This document shows positions 18,446 through 26,931 of a stretch of 64,000 nt of DNA, in pieces. Both the position numbers and the translations under genes were made by a program. Below the pieces are notes generated by a model. That model was not told the DNA's origin and did not search any database. It worked only from the letters and a program-made list of their open reading frames with translations. Source of the DNA: Mangrovimonas cancribranchiae (GTDB lineage: Bacteria > Bacteroidota > Bacteroidia > Flavobacteriales > Flavobacteriaceae); contig NZ_CP136925.1 of assembly GCF_037126245.1 (NCBI RefSeq), positions 2,558,001-2,622,000 of the forward strand, written 5' to 3'. Numbering within the stretch: the stretch's first letter is position 1; each line of letters opens with the position of its first letter.

Positions 18446-18478
18446 TGTTTGACATCTATTAATTTTAGATATTTGGAA

Positions 18479-18560
18479 TGCTATTAATCAAAATTCCCTT
18501 TTAATTATTTTATTAGAAGGATCATAAAAAACTCTACGTCAAAGGGGGCGTAGAGTTTTC
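18479..18560 (+). ncRNA. candidate small RNA 2 or leader of the small ORF
   Basis: It begins with the same segment as candidate 1 (AATGCTATTAAT at 18477-18488, 31 bases after the operator) but has a different body with a CCC-containing stretch. A hairpin AAAACTCTACG/CGTAGAGTTTT (18528-18538, 18549-18559) has a GGGGG loop. Only four Ts follow the stem, so some transcripts may read into the small gene at 18582; it could then be a regulatory leader. Confidence 0.4.
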
Positions 18561-18581
18561 TCAAAAAAACCCAACAAAACT

Positions 18582-18713
18582 ATGCCAAGTGAATACGAAA
18601 ACCTTTATGTCATGAACAACAATTTAAAACCTATTGGTAAGTATTTTATAATTGGTATTATAGTTCTCGCTATAGCAGTAATTTCATTAAATATACTCGT
18701 TAATTTTTTTTAG
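18582..18713 (+). CDS. small single-span membrane protein (43 aa)
   Basis: An ATG start gives 43 residues: a polar N-terminus with two asparagine-rich turns, then one hydrophobic helix (about residues 22-42, YFIIGIIVLAIAVISLNILV) and a TAG stop. It sits 23 bases after the cassette 2 hairpin and before a strong bidirectional terminator, so it would be a single-gene unit. No family is recognised. Length and composition fit a small stress or membrane-associated protein, but that is speculative. Confidence 0.5.
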   Translation: MPSEYENLYVMNNNLKPIGKYFIIGIIVLAIAVISLNILVNFF

Positions 18714-18727
18714 TTAGTTAGTTGTAT

Positions 18728-18765
18728 AAAAAAGCGCGATGAAATAAATCTCATCGCGCTTTTTT
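18728..18765. terminator. bidirectional terminator
   Basis: AAAAAAGCGCGATGA (18728-18742) pairs with TCATCGCGCTTTTTT (18751-18765). A and T runs on both sides let it serve the small ORF on the plus strand and sucB on the minus strand. Confidence 0.9.
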
Positions 18766-18786
18766 GATTTTAGAAAGTTATTTTTC

Positions 18787-20004
18787 TTAAAGCTCTAAAG
18801 CTTTTTTAACATCACCATTCATTAATAATTCTACTGGATTTTCTAAGGCTTCTTTAATAGATACCAAGAATCCAACAGATTCTTTACCATCAATGATTCT
18901 ATGATCGTAAGATAATGCCAAATACATCATTGGGTGAATTTCTACGTTACCATCAACAGCTATAGGACGCTCAATAATATTGTGCATACCTAAAATACCA
19001 CTTTGTGGCGGATTGATAATTGGTGTAGATAACATACTACCAAATACGCCTCCGTTAGAAATAGTAAATGTTCCACCTGTCATTTCATCTACGGTAATCT
19101 GGCCATCACGGGCGCGAAGTGCTAAACGTTTCACTTCAGCTTCAACACCTCTAAAGGTTAAGTTTTCAGCATTTCTAATAACAGGAACCATTAATCCTTT
19201 TGGTCCTGAAACGGCAATACTTATATCACAAAAATCGTAAGATATCATTTCCTTTCCATCTATCATAGAGTTTACTGCTGGATATTCTTGTAACGCTCTT
19301 ACAACAGCTTTGGTAAAGAAACTCATAAACCCAAGACTTACACCATGTTTTTCTTTGAACGCTTCTTTGTATTGTTTACGAAGTTCGAAAATAGGTGTCA
19401 TATTCGCTTCGTTAAACGTTGTTAACATGGCTGTTTCGTTTTTAGCAGACACCAAACGCTCTGCAACTTTACGACGAAGCATGGATAGTTTTGAACGCGA
19501 TTCACCTCTGTTCCCTCCTGTTGGTGTTCCCATAGATGGTTTTGCATTAACGGCATCGTTTTTTGTTACGCGGCCATCTTTACCTGTACCTTTTACTTGT
19601 GAAGCTTCCATGCCTTTTTCGGCTAATATTTTTTTAGCTGCTGGACTTGCTGTTCCTGTTGCGTAGGTTTTATTCTCTGCTGCAGGTTCGGCTTTCTTTT
19701 CTTCAACTTTAGGAGCTTCTTCTTTTTTCTCTTCTTTAGCTGGCGCTTCACCTCCTTCAGGCTTTTCAGCACTTGTATCTATTAAACATACAACTTCTCC
19801 CACTGCTACGGCATCGCCTTCTTCGGCTTTAAGTGTAATGGTTCCACTAGCTTCTGCTGGAAGTTCTAAAGTGGCTTTATCACTATCAACTTCGGCAATA
19901 GCTTGGTCTTTTTCTACGTAGTCACCATCTTGCACTAACCATTCTGCAATTTCTACTTCGGTAATAGATTCACCTGGTGAAGGCACTTTCATTTCTAAAA
20001 TCAT
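18787..20004 (-). CDS. sucB: dihydrolipoyllysine succinyltransferase, E2 of 2-oxoglutarate dehydrogenase
   Basis: Transfers succinyl groups to CoA in the TCA cycle. The lipoyl domain (1-75) has its modified lysine at K43 in [11 protein letters not shown]. An Ala/Pro/Glu-rich linker follows, then the E1/E3-binding domain near 119-156, and the catalytic domain with H368 and D372 in DHRIIDG. 405 residues, a normal length. It is encoded 27 bases after sucA on the same strand and is followed by a bidirectional terminator. Confidence 0.95.
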   Translation of the reverse strand: MILEMKVPSPGESITEVEIAEWLVQDGDYVEKDQAIAEVDSDKATLELPAEASGTITLKAEEGDAVAVGEVVCLIDTSAEKPEGGEAPAKEEKKEEAPKVEEKKAEPAAENKTYATGTASPAAKKILAEKGMEASQVKGTGKDGRVTKNDAVNAKPSMGTPTGGNRGESRSKLSMLRRKVAERLVSAKNETAMLTTFNEANMTPIFELRKQYKEAFKEKHGVSLGFMSFFTKAVVRALQEYPAVNSMIDGKEMISYDFCDISIAVSGPKGLMVPVIRNAENLTFRGVEAEVKRLALRARDGQITVDEMTGGTFTISNGGVFGSMLSTPIINPPQSGILGMHNIIERPIAVDGNVEIHPMMYLALSYDHRIIDGKESVGFLVSIKEALENPVELLMNGDVKKALEL

Positions 20005-20031
20005 TGTGATATAATTTTATGTTTGGATATT

Positions 20032-22794
20032 TTATCGTTGATTATTTTTTGTTTTATCGAACACATAGTCGATGACTTCTTGATGACGTTTCTTAGAACG
20101 TGTGGCACTACCGGCTGCTGGAGCCCCATATGGGCGTCTGGATGCTACTCTAAAGGTTTTCACCTCATCTATATGCATTAACATATGTGCGTAAGCTCCC
20201 ATATTTCTTGGTTCTTCTTGCGCCCAAACAACATCATCTACATGTTCGTATTTTTTAAGTATGTCTTTAATTTGCTTTTCTGGAAGCGGGAATAATTGTT
20301 CTATTCTTATTAAAGCGACATCGTCTCTTTCTAGTTTTTCACGTTCTTCTAATAAATCGTAATAGAATTTACCTGTTAAGAAAACTAACGTTTTTACTTT
20401 TTTAGGTTCAACCAACGTATCATCTATTAACATTTGGAAACTTCCGTTTGCAAATTCTTCAACAGTTGACACACATTTTGGATGACGTAATAAACTTTTT
20501 GGCGTGAATACTATTAATGGTTTTCTAAACTTAGCTCTTACTTGTCTGCGCAATAAGTGGAACATGTTGGCAGGTGTAGTACAATCGGCTACGTACATAT
20601 TATCTTTAGCACATAATTGTAAGTAACGTTCCATACGTGCCGATGAATGTTCAGCGCCTTGTCCTTCGTAACCATGAGGCAGTAACATAACCAACCCATT
20701 TTGCAGTTTCCATTTATCTTCGGCAGCAGAGATATATTGATCCAACATAATTTGAGCGCCATTACTAAAGTCTCCAAATTGTGCTTCCCAAATGGTTAAA
20801 GTTTTTGGACTTGCCATGGCATAACCATAATCGAACCCAACAACGCCATACTCTGATAATAAGGAGTTATAGATAAAAAACTTTCCTTGGTCGTCGCTAA
20901 TATTGTTTAGCAATATAACTTCTTCTTCGCTATCTTCAACTTTTACAACTGCATGACGGTGTGAGAATGTTCCTCGTTCTACATCTTGCCCAGAAATACG
21001 CACATCATGTCCTTGCTCTAACAAACTGCCATATGCTAAATGCTCGGCCATAGCCCAATCTAGTTTGTTCTCTTCAAACATTGTTTTTCTAGATTGTACT
21101 AATCGTTGAATTTTTCTGATGAATTTTTTGTCTTCTGGCAATGAAGAAATAACATCTGCAATGCGTTTTAAGCTTTCAGTTGGATATTTAGTATCGACTG
21201 GCTTTAGCATTTTATCTTCTTCAACCGTCACATAATTTTCCCATTCGTTTTGCATGAATGGTGTAATAACTGTTTTATCTTGCTTACGAGAGTCTTCTAA
21301 ACTTTCCTCTAATTTAGCTTTATAATTTTTTTCGAGTTGTTTTACGTAGGCTTCGTCTATAACACCTTGTTCAATCAACTTTGAAGCATAAATATCTCTT
21401 GGGTTTTGGTGTTTAGAGATAGCTTTATATAAAAGAGGCTGTGTAAACTTAGGTTCGTCGCCTTCGTTATGGCCATACTTTCTGTAGCCCAACAAATCGA
21501 TAAACACATCGCGTTTAAATTGCATTCTAAAGTCTAACGCAAATAACATGGCGTGTACTACAGCTTCGGCGTCATCTGCATTAACATGCATAACTGGCGA
21601 TAGTGTTACTTTACCAACATCGGTACAATAGGTACTAGAACGTCCATCTAAATAATTGGTGGTAAACCCAACTTGGTTATTTACTACAATATGAATAGTT
21701 CCGTTGGTTTTATAACCGTCTAATTTGGCCATTTGTACTACTTCATAGGCTAAACCTTGTCCAGAAATAGCAGCATCGCCATGTACTACAATAGGTAATA
21801 CTTGCGATGGATTATCCGGGTATTTATCATCTTGTTTAGCCCTTGTAATACCTTCTACAACTGCTCCAACCGTTTCTAAATGCGAAGGGTTTGGTGCAAT
21901 ATTTAAATTAATTTTTTTACCGCTATCGGTTTCACGATCGCTAGTCCAACCTAAATGGTATTTTACATCGCCATCAAATACTTTTTGTTCGTAATCTTTA
22001 CCATCAAACTCACTAAAAATATCTTTGGCAGATTTACCAAATATATTTGTTAATGTACTTAAGCGACCACGATGCGCCATTCCCATTACAAACTCTTTCA
22101 CATCGTATTCTGAAGCTCTTTCAATAACCGCATCTAGTGCTGGAATTAAAGATTCTCCTCCTTCTAGTGAAAATCGTTTTTGACCAACATATTTTGTATG
22201 CAAGAAGTTTTCGAAAGAAACTGCTTCATTAAGTTTTTTTAGAATATGCTTTTTTTGGTCGTTTGAAAAGTTAGGTTGATTATCATTTACATTAAGTTTT
22301 TTCTGAATCCAATCAATTTCTTCTGGATTTCTAATATACATGTATTCAACTCCTATAGAGTCGCAATATATACTATCAAGATGCTTAAGAATTTCTCTTA
22401 GGGTTTTTGCGCCAATACCAAGAATTTCTCCAGCGTTAAAAACGGTATCTAAATCAGATTGTGATAATCCAAAATTTTCTATAGCTAACTTTGGGCTATA
22501 TTTTCTACGTTCGCGTACAGGGTTTGTTTTTGTAAACAAATGTCCTCTGGTGCGGTAACCATCTATAAGTTTTACAACCTGAAATTCTTTTGTTAATTCT
22601 TCAGATACTGGTTGACACACCAATTCTGGGTCGATTTCAGAGTTTATGTTTTCTCCATATTCGCTACCAAAATCGAAACCTTGAAAAAAAGCTCTCCAAC
22701 TAGGTTCAACTGAATCAGGATTTTTTAAGTATTGATCGTAAAGTTCAGCAAAGAATACTGTATGTGCTGCGTTTAAAAAGGAATATTTATCCAT
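20032..22794 (-). CDS. sucA: 2-oxoglutarate dehydrogenase E1
   Basis: Thiamine-diphosphate-dependent decarboxylase of the TCA cycle. The N-terminal segment SFLNAAHTVFFAELYDQYLKNP is the family's E2-binding tail, including the DPxSV-like PDSVEPSWRAFF. The thiamine-binding motif starts with HGDAAISGQG and ends with NNQVGFTTN. FVMGMAHRGRLSTL and the C-terminal transketolase-like domain (RGTFSHRHAV, LPHGYEGQGAEHSSARMER) are intact. 920 residues. Transcribed with sucB. Confidence 0.96.
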   Translation of the reverse strand: MDKYSFLNAAHTVFFAELYDQYLKNPDSVEPSWRAFFQGFDFGSEYGENINSEIDPELVCQPVSEELTKEFQVVKLIDGYRTRGHLFTKTNPVRERRKYSPKLAIENFGLSQSDLDTVFNAGEILGIGAKTLREILKHLDSIYCDSIGVEYMYIRNPEEIDWIQKKLNVNDNQPNFSNDQKKHILKKLNEAVSFENFLHTKYVGQKRFSLEGGESLIPALDAVIERASEYDVKEFVMGMAHRGRLSTLTNIFGKSAKDIFSEFDGKDYEQKVFDGDVKYHLGWTSDRETDSGKKINLNIAPNPSHLETVGAVVEGITRAKQDDKYPDNPSQVLPIVVHGDAAISGQGLAYEVVQMAKLDGYKTNGTIHIVVNNQVGFTTNYLDGRSSTYCTDVGKVTLSPVMHVNADDAEAVVHAMLFALDFRMQFKRDVFIDLLGYRKYGHNEGDEPKFTQPLLYKAISKHQNPRDIYASKLIEQGVIDEAYVKQLEKNYKAKLEESLEDSRKQDKTVITPFMQNEWENYVTVEEDKMLKPVDTKYPTESLKRIADVISSLPEDKKFIRKIQRLVQSRKTMFEENKLDWAMAEHLAYGSLLEQGHDVRISGQDVERGTFSHRHAVVKVEDSEEEVILLNNISDDQGKFFIYNSLLSEYGVVGFDYGYAMASPKTLTIWEAQFGDFSNGAQIMLDQYISAAEDKWKLQNGLVMLLPHGYEGQGAEHSSARMERYLQLCAKDNMYVADCTTPANMFHLLRRQVRAKFRKPLIVFTPKSLLRHPKCVSTVEEFANGSFQMLIDDTLVEPKKVKTLVFLTGKFYYDLLEEREKLERDDVALIRIEQLFPLPEKQIKDILKKYEHVDDVVWAQEEPRNMGAYAHMLMHIDEVKTFRVASRRPYGAPAAGSATRSKKRHQEVIDYVFDKTKNNQR

Positions 22795-22824
22795 TATATT
22801 TTAAAAATGCTTTCTAGCGTTTTG

Positions 22825-22842
22825 CAAATTTATACAAAAGTA
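22825..22842 (-). promoter_or_regulatory. sucA -7 promoter candidates
   Basis: On the minus strand two overlapping-range matches to TAnnTTTG occur: TACTTTTG (22842-22835) and TAAATTTG (22832-22825), 30-40 bases before the sucA ATG. Which is used cannot be told; no clear -33 TTTG is seen. Confidence 0.4.
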
Positions 22843-22909
22843 CAATTTTTACGAAAATACACCTGCGTTTTATTATATTTATAACATCTCTTATTCAACG
22901 ATATAACTT

Positions 22910-23443
22910 ATGAAAAATCTTTCTAAAAAATTACACATGAAAAATACTGCTTTAGTCGTGCTATTTTGCATTGGTTTATTAAGTGCTAATGCTCAAGAAC
23001 ATTCTAGTAATTTTTGGCAACACGTTAGGTTTGGTGGTGGTATTGGCCTTAGTTTTGGCGATGGCTTTTTTAGTGGTACGCTTGCACCAAGTGCTATTTA
23101 TCAGTTTAACAGCCAATTTGCTTTAGGCGTTGGACTTAACGGCACTTACAATTCTAGAAAAGATTATTATAAATCGACTATTTTAGGCGGAAGTGTTATT
23201 GGTTTATACCACCCGATAAAAGAACTGCAAATTTCTACCGAATTTGAAGAGCTAAACGTAAGTCGTAACTGGGAAAACAATCTAAATATAAAAGATCAAA
23301 ATTATTGGTATCCAGCATTGTTTGTTGGTGCGGGTTATCGCACAAGAAATGTCACTGTAGGTATTCGTTTTGATGTTTTGTATGATGAGGATAAGAGTAT
23401 TTATGCCGATCCTTGGATGCCTTTTGTTAGAGTTTATTTTTAA
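22910..23443 (+). CDS. small outer-membrane beta-barrel protein
   Basis: 177 residues with a signal peptide (cleavage near SANAQ) and barrel strands such as RFGGGIGLSFG, FALGVGLNGTY and ALFVGAGYRTR, ending in PFVRVYF. The ATG at 22937 (MKNTALVV) would give a more ordinary signal peptide and may be the real start. Homologues beside sucA are sometimes labelled alpha-ketoglutarate decarboxylase by proximity; nothing in this sequence supports that. Function is unknown. It overlaps the next gene tail-to-tail by four bases. Confidence 0.7.
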   Translation: MKNLSKKLHMKNTALVVLFCIGLLSANAQEHSSNFWQHVRFGGGIGLSFGDGFFSGTLAPSAIYQFNSQFALGVGLNGTYNSRKDYYKSTILGGSVIGLYHPIKELQISTEFEELNVSRNWENNLNIKDQNYWYPALFVGAGYRTRNVTVGIRFDVLYDEDKSIYADPWMPFVRVYF

Positions 23444-23790
23444 GAATATTGTTGCCTAAACCATACTTTTTGCCATTCGCGTAGCAAGATTAAAAACGTA
23501 ACTTCTTCCGATAATTTTAAGGTATCGTCGCCATTAAGTTGTTTAATTTTATGTTCTGGCACATCTATTATGTAGAGTAAGTTAAGGTAGTCTGCAAATT
23601 TTTCCTGAATTAGGTTATAAACAATTTCATGAAGTTGTAATTTTAGGGTTTCGGGTAAGATAGTATCTTCAAAATCTAAATCAATATTAGCATACAAAAA
23701 GTCTTTGTTTAATTGCCTAATCAATTTTACGTATAGTGCTTTTTGATTGGCTTCGGCAATTAATTCCTCGAAAGTTTTAGGTAAAGACAT
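23440..23790 (-). CDS. conserved hypothetical protein (116 aa)
   Basis: A helical, acidic protein with no recognised motif. Residues 1-35 and 50-110 look like amphipathic helices (LQLHEIVYNLIQEKFADYL). No signal peptide or membrane span is present. It starts on the last base of the polyprenyl synthase gene, so it is translationally coupled to it, and this pairing is usual in Flavobacteriaceae. Function unknown. Confidence 0.75.
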   Translation of the reverse strand: MSLPKTFEELIAEANQKALYVKLIRQLNKDFLYANIDLDFEDTILPETLKLQLHEIVYNLIQEKFADYLNLLYIIDVPEHKIKQLNGDDTLKLSEEVTFLILLREWQKVWFRQQYS

Positions 23791-24764
23791 TACACGTTCC
23801 TATTCATTAATTGTTCTCCAAATGCTTGTAGCATGACTTTATTGTCGTTTGAAATATGTAACGTTTCCAAAACATCAAAAGCTTTTTGGGTGTAATTTTT
23901 TATTTCAATTTTAGTCGCTTTGGCTGAGCCACTCGACACAAAAAATTGCTTAACTGTCTCTATTTTATCACGATTATCTGTGGGATTGATACTAAACAAA
24001 TGTTGTAATTGTAATTTATCATCTTCCGAAGAAAACTCTAAGGCTTTTAAATACAAGTATGTTTTCTTATTTTCAATAATATCACCTCCAACTTGTTTCC
24101 CAAACGTTTTTGGGTCACCAAAAGCATCTAAATAATCGTCTTGTAACTGAAACGCAATTCCTAGATTTTTACCAAACTCGTAAATGCCTTTTTGGTTTTC
24201 TTCTGATGCTTGCGCAACAATAGCTCCCATTTGCATAGCAGCACCAACTAAAACAGCTGTTTTGTACTCAATCATTTTTAAGTATTCGGGAATGGTAACA
24301 TCATCTCGTGTTTCAAAATCTATGTCGTATTGTTGTCCTTCGCAAACCTCTAAGGCTGTTTTACTAAACAATTTTGCTAATGCTTGAAAGGTTTTCGCTT
24401 CATAATTTTCAAATAGTTGATATGCTAGAATTAGCATAGCATCGCCAGATAAAATCCCCGTGTTAATATCCCATTTTTCATGAACAGTTTCTTGTCCACG
24501 ACGCAATGGTGCATCGTCCATAATATCGTCATGTACTAATGAAAAATTATGAAATACCTCTATACTTAATGCAGCATGCATGGCCTGCTCACTACTCCCT
24601 TGAAAAACATCGGCAGCCATTAATGTTAACACAGGACGCAAACGCTTACCCCCTAATTTTAAAATGTAATTTATTGGATTGTAAAGGTTTTCTGGTTGGC
24701 GTTGTTTAGAAAATACTTCTAAATACGCTAAAAACTGCTCTTGATAGTACTGTACTTTTTGCAT
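23790..24764 (-). CDS. polyprenyl diphosphate synthase (trans-type)
   Basis: Adds isopentenyl units to allylic diphosphates for quinone side chains or related isoprenoids. The first aspartate-rich motif DDIMD lies in FSLVHDDIMDDAPLRRG near residue 85, the second in QLQDDYLDAFGD near 205; GGKRLRP binds diphosphate near 36-42. The ATG at 24764 (MQKVQYYQEQF) fits the family's N-terminus and gives 324 residues; in-frame starts at 24791 and 24809 are less likely. Product chain length cannot be read from the sequence. The TetR operator at 24834 lies upstream and may also affect this gene. Confidence 0.88.
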   Translation of the reverse strand: MQKVQYYQEQFLAYLEVFSKQRQPENLYNPINYILKLGGKRLRPVLTLMAADVFQGSSEQAMHAALSIEVFHNFSLVHDDIMDDAPLRRGQETVHEKWDINTGILSGDAMLILAYQLFENYEAKTFQALAKLFSKTALEVCEGQQYDIDFETRDDVTIPEYLKMIEYKTAVLVGAAMQMGAIVAQASEENQKGIYEFGKNLGIAFQLQDDYLDAFGDPKTFGKQVGGDIIENKKTYLYLKALEFSSEDDKLQLQHLFSINPTDNRDKIETVKQFFVSSGSAKATKIEIKNYTQKAFDVLETLHISNDNKVMLQAFGEQLMNRNV

Positions 24765-24833
24765 GTGGCAAAAATCGGTATTTGTCTTCATTATAACAAG
24801 CAAAACCACAATATTAAATAATCGTTAAAACTT

Positions 24834-24863
24834 AGGAAACTTTTTTTGTTTTTAAAGTTTCCT
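24834..24863. promoter_or_regulatory. palindromic operator for the TetR-family regulator
   Basis: AGGAAACTTT (24834-24843), 10 bases, AAAGTTTCCT (24854-24863). This is a perfect 10-bp inverted repeat. It surrounds the -33 TTTG of the tetR promoter (24845-24848), the position expected for autorepression. Confidence 0.75.
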
Positions 24864-24875
24864 GTCGTAGATTTG
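24845..24875 (+). promoter_or_regulatory. promoter of the tetR-tolC-hlyD-RND operon
   Basis: TTTG at 24845-24848, 19 bases, then TAGATTTG at 24868-24875. This is a full consensus match ten bases before the ATG at 24885. Confidence 0.75.
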
Positions 24876-24884
24876 CCAAGAATT

Positions 24885-25496
24885 ATGAAACAGAATATTT
24901 TAAAAACGGCCGTTGACTTGTTCTTAAACTATGGTTTTAAGAGCGTGACTATGGATGATATTGCCAATACTCAAGGCATCTCGAAAAAAACTATTTACCA
25001 GTACTTTTCTAACAAAACAGTATTGGTTGAAGAGACTGTACAATATTTATTTCAAACTATATCAAGCGGTATTGAAGATATTCGAGACCAAGAAAAAAAC
25101 CCCATTGATGAGATTTATGAAATAAAACGGTTTTTAATGCAAAATTTAAAGGATGAAAAATCGTCTCCGCAATTTCAATTAGAAAAATATTATCCAAAAA
25201 TATTTCATGACATCAAGGACAAACAATATTGTGTTATGCAAGATTGTGTAAGCTGCAATTTAGAACGCGGTAAAAACATGGGGCTATTTAGAGAAGATTT
25301 AAATGTAGGGTTTATTTCAAAAATTTACTTTAACTGTATGATGGCTCTAAAAGATAAAACACTATTTCCTTTAGAACATTTTTCAATGCAAATGCTTATG
25401 GAGAATTACTTAGAATATCATTTACGTGGTATTTGCACATCTAAAGGCATTGCCTATTTAAACAACTATTTAGAAATCAATCAAAACAATAATTAA
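24885..25496 (+). CDS. TetR/AcrR family transcriptional regulator
   Basis: Ligand-responsive repressor, first gene of an efflux operon. The N-terminal HTH is clear (VTMDDIANTQGISKKTIYQYF, about residues 22-42); the remaining 150 residues are the variable ligand-binding domain with several cysteines. The ATG at 24885 gives 203 residues; an earlier in-frame TTG at 24846 would lie inside the promoter and is rejected. A 30-bp palindrome over the -33 box is its likely site. The stop overlaps the tolC start by one base. Confidence 0.93.
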   Translation: MKQNILKTAVDLFLNYGFKSVTMDDIANTQGISKKTIYQYFSNKTVLVEETVQYLFQTISSGIEDIRDQEKNPIDEIYEIKRFLMQNLKDEKSSPQFQLEKYYPKIFHDIKDKQYCVMQDCVSCNLERGKNMGLFREDLNVGFISKIYFNCMMALKDKTLFPLEHFSMQMLMENYLEYHLRGICTSKGIAYLNNYLEINQNNN

Positions 25497-26914
25497 TGAC
25501 TAAATACCTAATCATATTTTTTGGAATTCTCTTATCCACATCATCTATTGCACAAGAGAAAGACACCTATAGTTTCAGTTTACAAGAAGCTATAAATTTT
25601 GCTCTAGAAAACAACCGTGCCGTAAAAAATGCCGAACGCGACATAGAAGTTGCCGAAAAACAAAAATGGGAAACTACAGCAACAGGGTTGCCGCAATTAA
25701 ATGCAGGAATAGACTATCAAAACTGGCTAAAACAGCAAGTGCAATTACTTCCTGCTGCTGCTTTTGACAACACACAAAGCACTATTGATATTGTAGACAC
25801 CTATTTTGATGGCGTAGTTAGAAACAACACCGAAGTTAATTCGCCAAGTGGATTTGTCCCTTTACGATTTGGCACCAAACAAAATGTAAATGCTACCGCA
25901 ACGTTGTCACAATTATTGTTTGACGGCTCTTATTTAGTGGGATTACAATCGGCCAAGGTGTATTTACAAATATCGAAAAACGCTAAAAACAAAACCGATT
26001 TAGAAGTTAGAAAAGCCGTTATAGATGCTTACGGAAATGTCCTTTTAGCCGAAGAAAGCATAACCATCGCTAATCGTAACATAGATGTTGTTTCTGAAAG
26101 TTTAGATGAAACTATAAAAATTTACGAAAACGGTCTGGAAGAAGAAGAAAGCGTCGAGCAATTAAAAATAACCTTGTCTGGTTTAGAAAGTTATTTAAGC
26201 AATGCCAAACGACTTAAAACACTAGCCTATCAAATGCTAAACATTACCCTTGGTATTGATTTAAATTCGGAAACCACTTTAACCGACAACTTAGAAACTC
26301 TAACAGCAGAAAACATTAATCTTGGGTTATTAGAAGCCGACGATACCGTAGAAAAAACAATCGATTATCAAATTGCTGAAAACGATATGATTTCAAAAGA
26401 GTTATTGGTGAAATTAGAGAAAAGCAAATACTTACCAACGCTTAACGCTTTTATTAATGGTGGTTATGCTGCTTTTGGCGATGAGTTTTCGTTTTTAGAA
26501 AGCGACCAAGATTGGTACGGATCGTCACTTTTTGGCGTAAGCCTTAACATTCCTATTTTTAGCTCTGGCATGCGAAGCGCCTCTACACAACGCGCTAAAA
26601 TTAACCTAGAAAAAGCTAAAGCCGATTTAACCGAAACCGAACAGCAACTCAAACTTCAAATAGCCAATGCTAAAAGCGAATATCAATTTGCTATTGAAGA
26701 ATACGATAATAAAAAAGAAAACCTCAACCTTGCCGAACGTATCGAACGTAAAAACCAAACCAAATTTTTTGAAGGTGTTGGGTCTAGTTTCGAACTACGT
26801 CAAGCACAAACACAATTATACACAGCGCAACAAGAGTTTTTACAAGCTATGCTAAATGTTATAAACTCTAAAGCCGAACTGGAAACTGTTTTAAATACAG
26901 TACAATTAAACTAA
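25496..26914 (+). CDS. TolC-family outer-membrane efflux protein
   Basis: Outer-membrane channel for a tripartite efflux pump. The signal peptide covers 1-20 (ends SSIAQ), followed by two OEP repeats of long coiled coils (SLQEAINFALENNRAVKNAE near 27-46; LAERIERKNQTKFFEGVGSSFELRQAQ near 410-436). 472 residues, a typical length. The start codon shares a base with the tetR stop; hlyD follows after 17 bases. Confidence 0.93.
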   Translation: MTKYLIIFFGILLSTSSIAQEKDTYSFSLQEAINFALENNRAVKNAERDIEVAEKQKWETTATGLPQLNAGIDYQNWLKQQVQLLPAAAFDNTQSTIDIVDTYFDGVVRNNTEVNSPSGFVPLRFGTKQNVNATATLSQLLFDGSYLVGLQSAKVYLQISKNAKNKTDLEVRKAVIDAYGNVLLAEESITIANRNIDVVSESLDETIKIYENGLEEEESVEQLKITLSGLESYLSNAKRLKTLAYQMLNITLGIDLNSETTLTDNLETLTAENINLGLLEADDTVEKTIDYQIAENDMISKELLVKLEKSKYLPTLNAFINGGYAAFGDEFSFLESDQDWYGSSLFGVSLNIPIFSSGMRSASTQRAKINLEKAKADLTETEQQLKLQIANAKSEYQFAIEEYDNKKENLNLAERIERKNQTKFFEGVGSSFELRQAQTQLYTAQQEFLQAMLNVINSKAELETVLNTVQLN

Positions 26915-26931
26915 TTAAGTAACACCTCATC

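Noticed and set aside
18645-18660. TATAATTGG-like match to the LytTR half-site
   Set aside because: It is a single copy inside the small ORF without a partner at 21 bp.
22910-23443. Label alpha-ketoglutarate decarboxylase for the gene beside sucA
   Set aside because: The sequence is a signal-peptide-bearing beta-barrel with no thiamine or decarboxylase motif; such labels come from proximity.
24846-24884. Longer N-terminus of the TetR protein from an in-frame TTG
   Set aside because: It would start inside the promoter and operator; the ATG at 24885 gives the standard TetR N-terminus.
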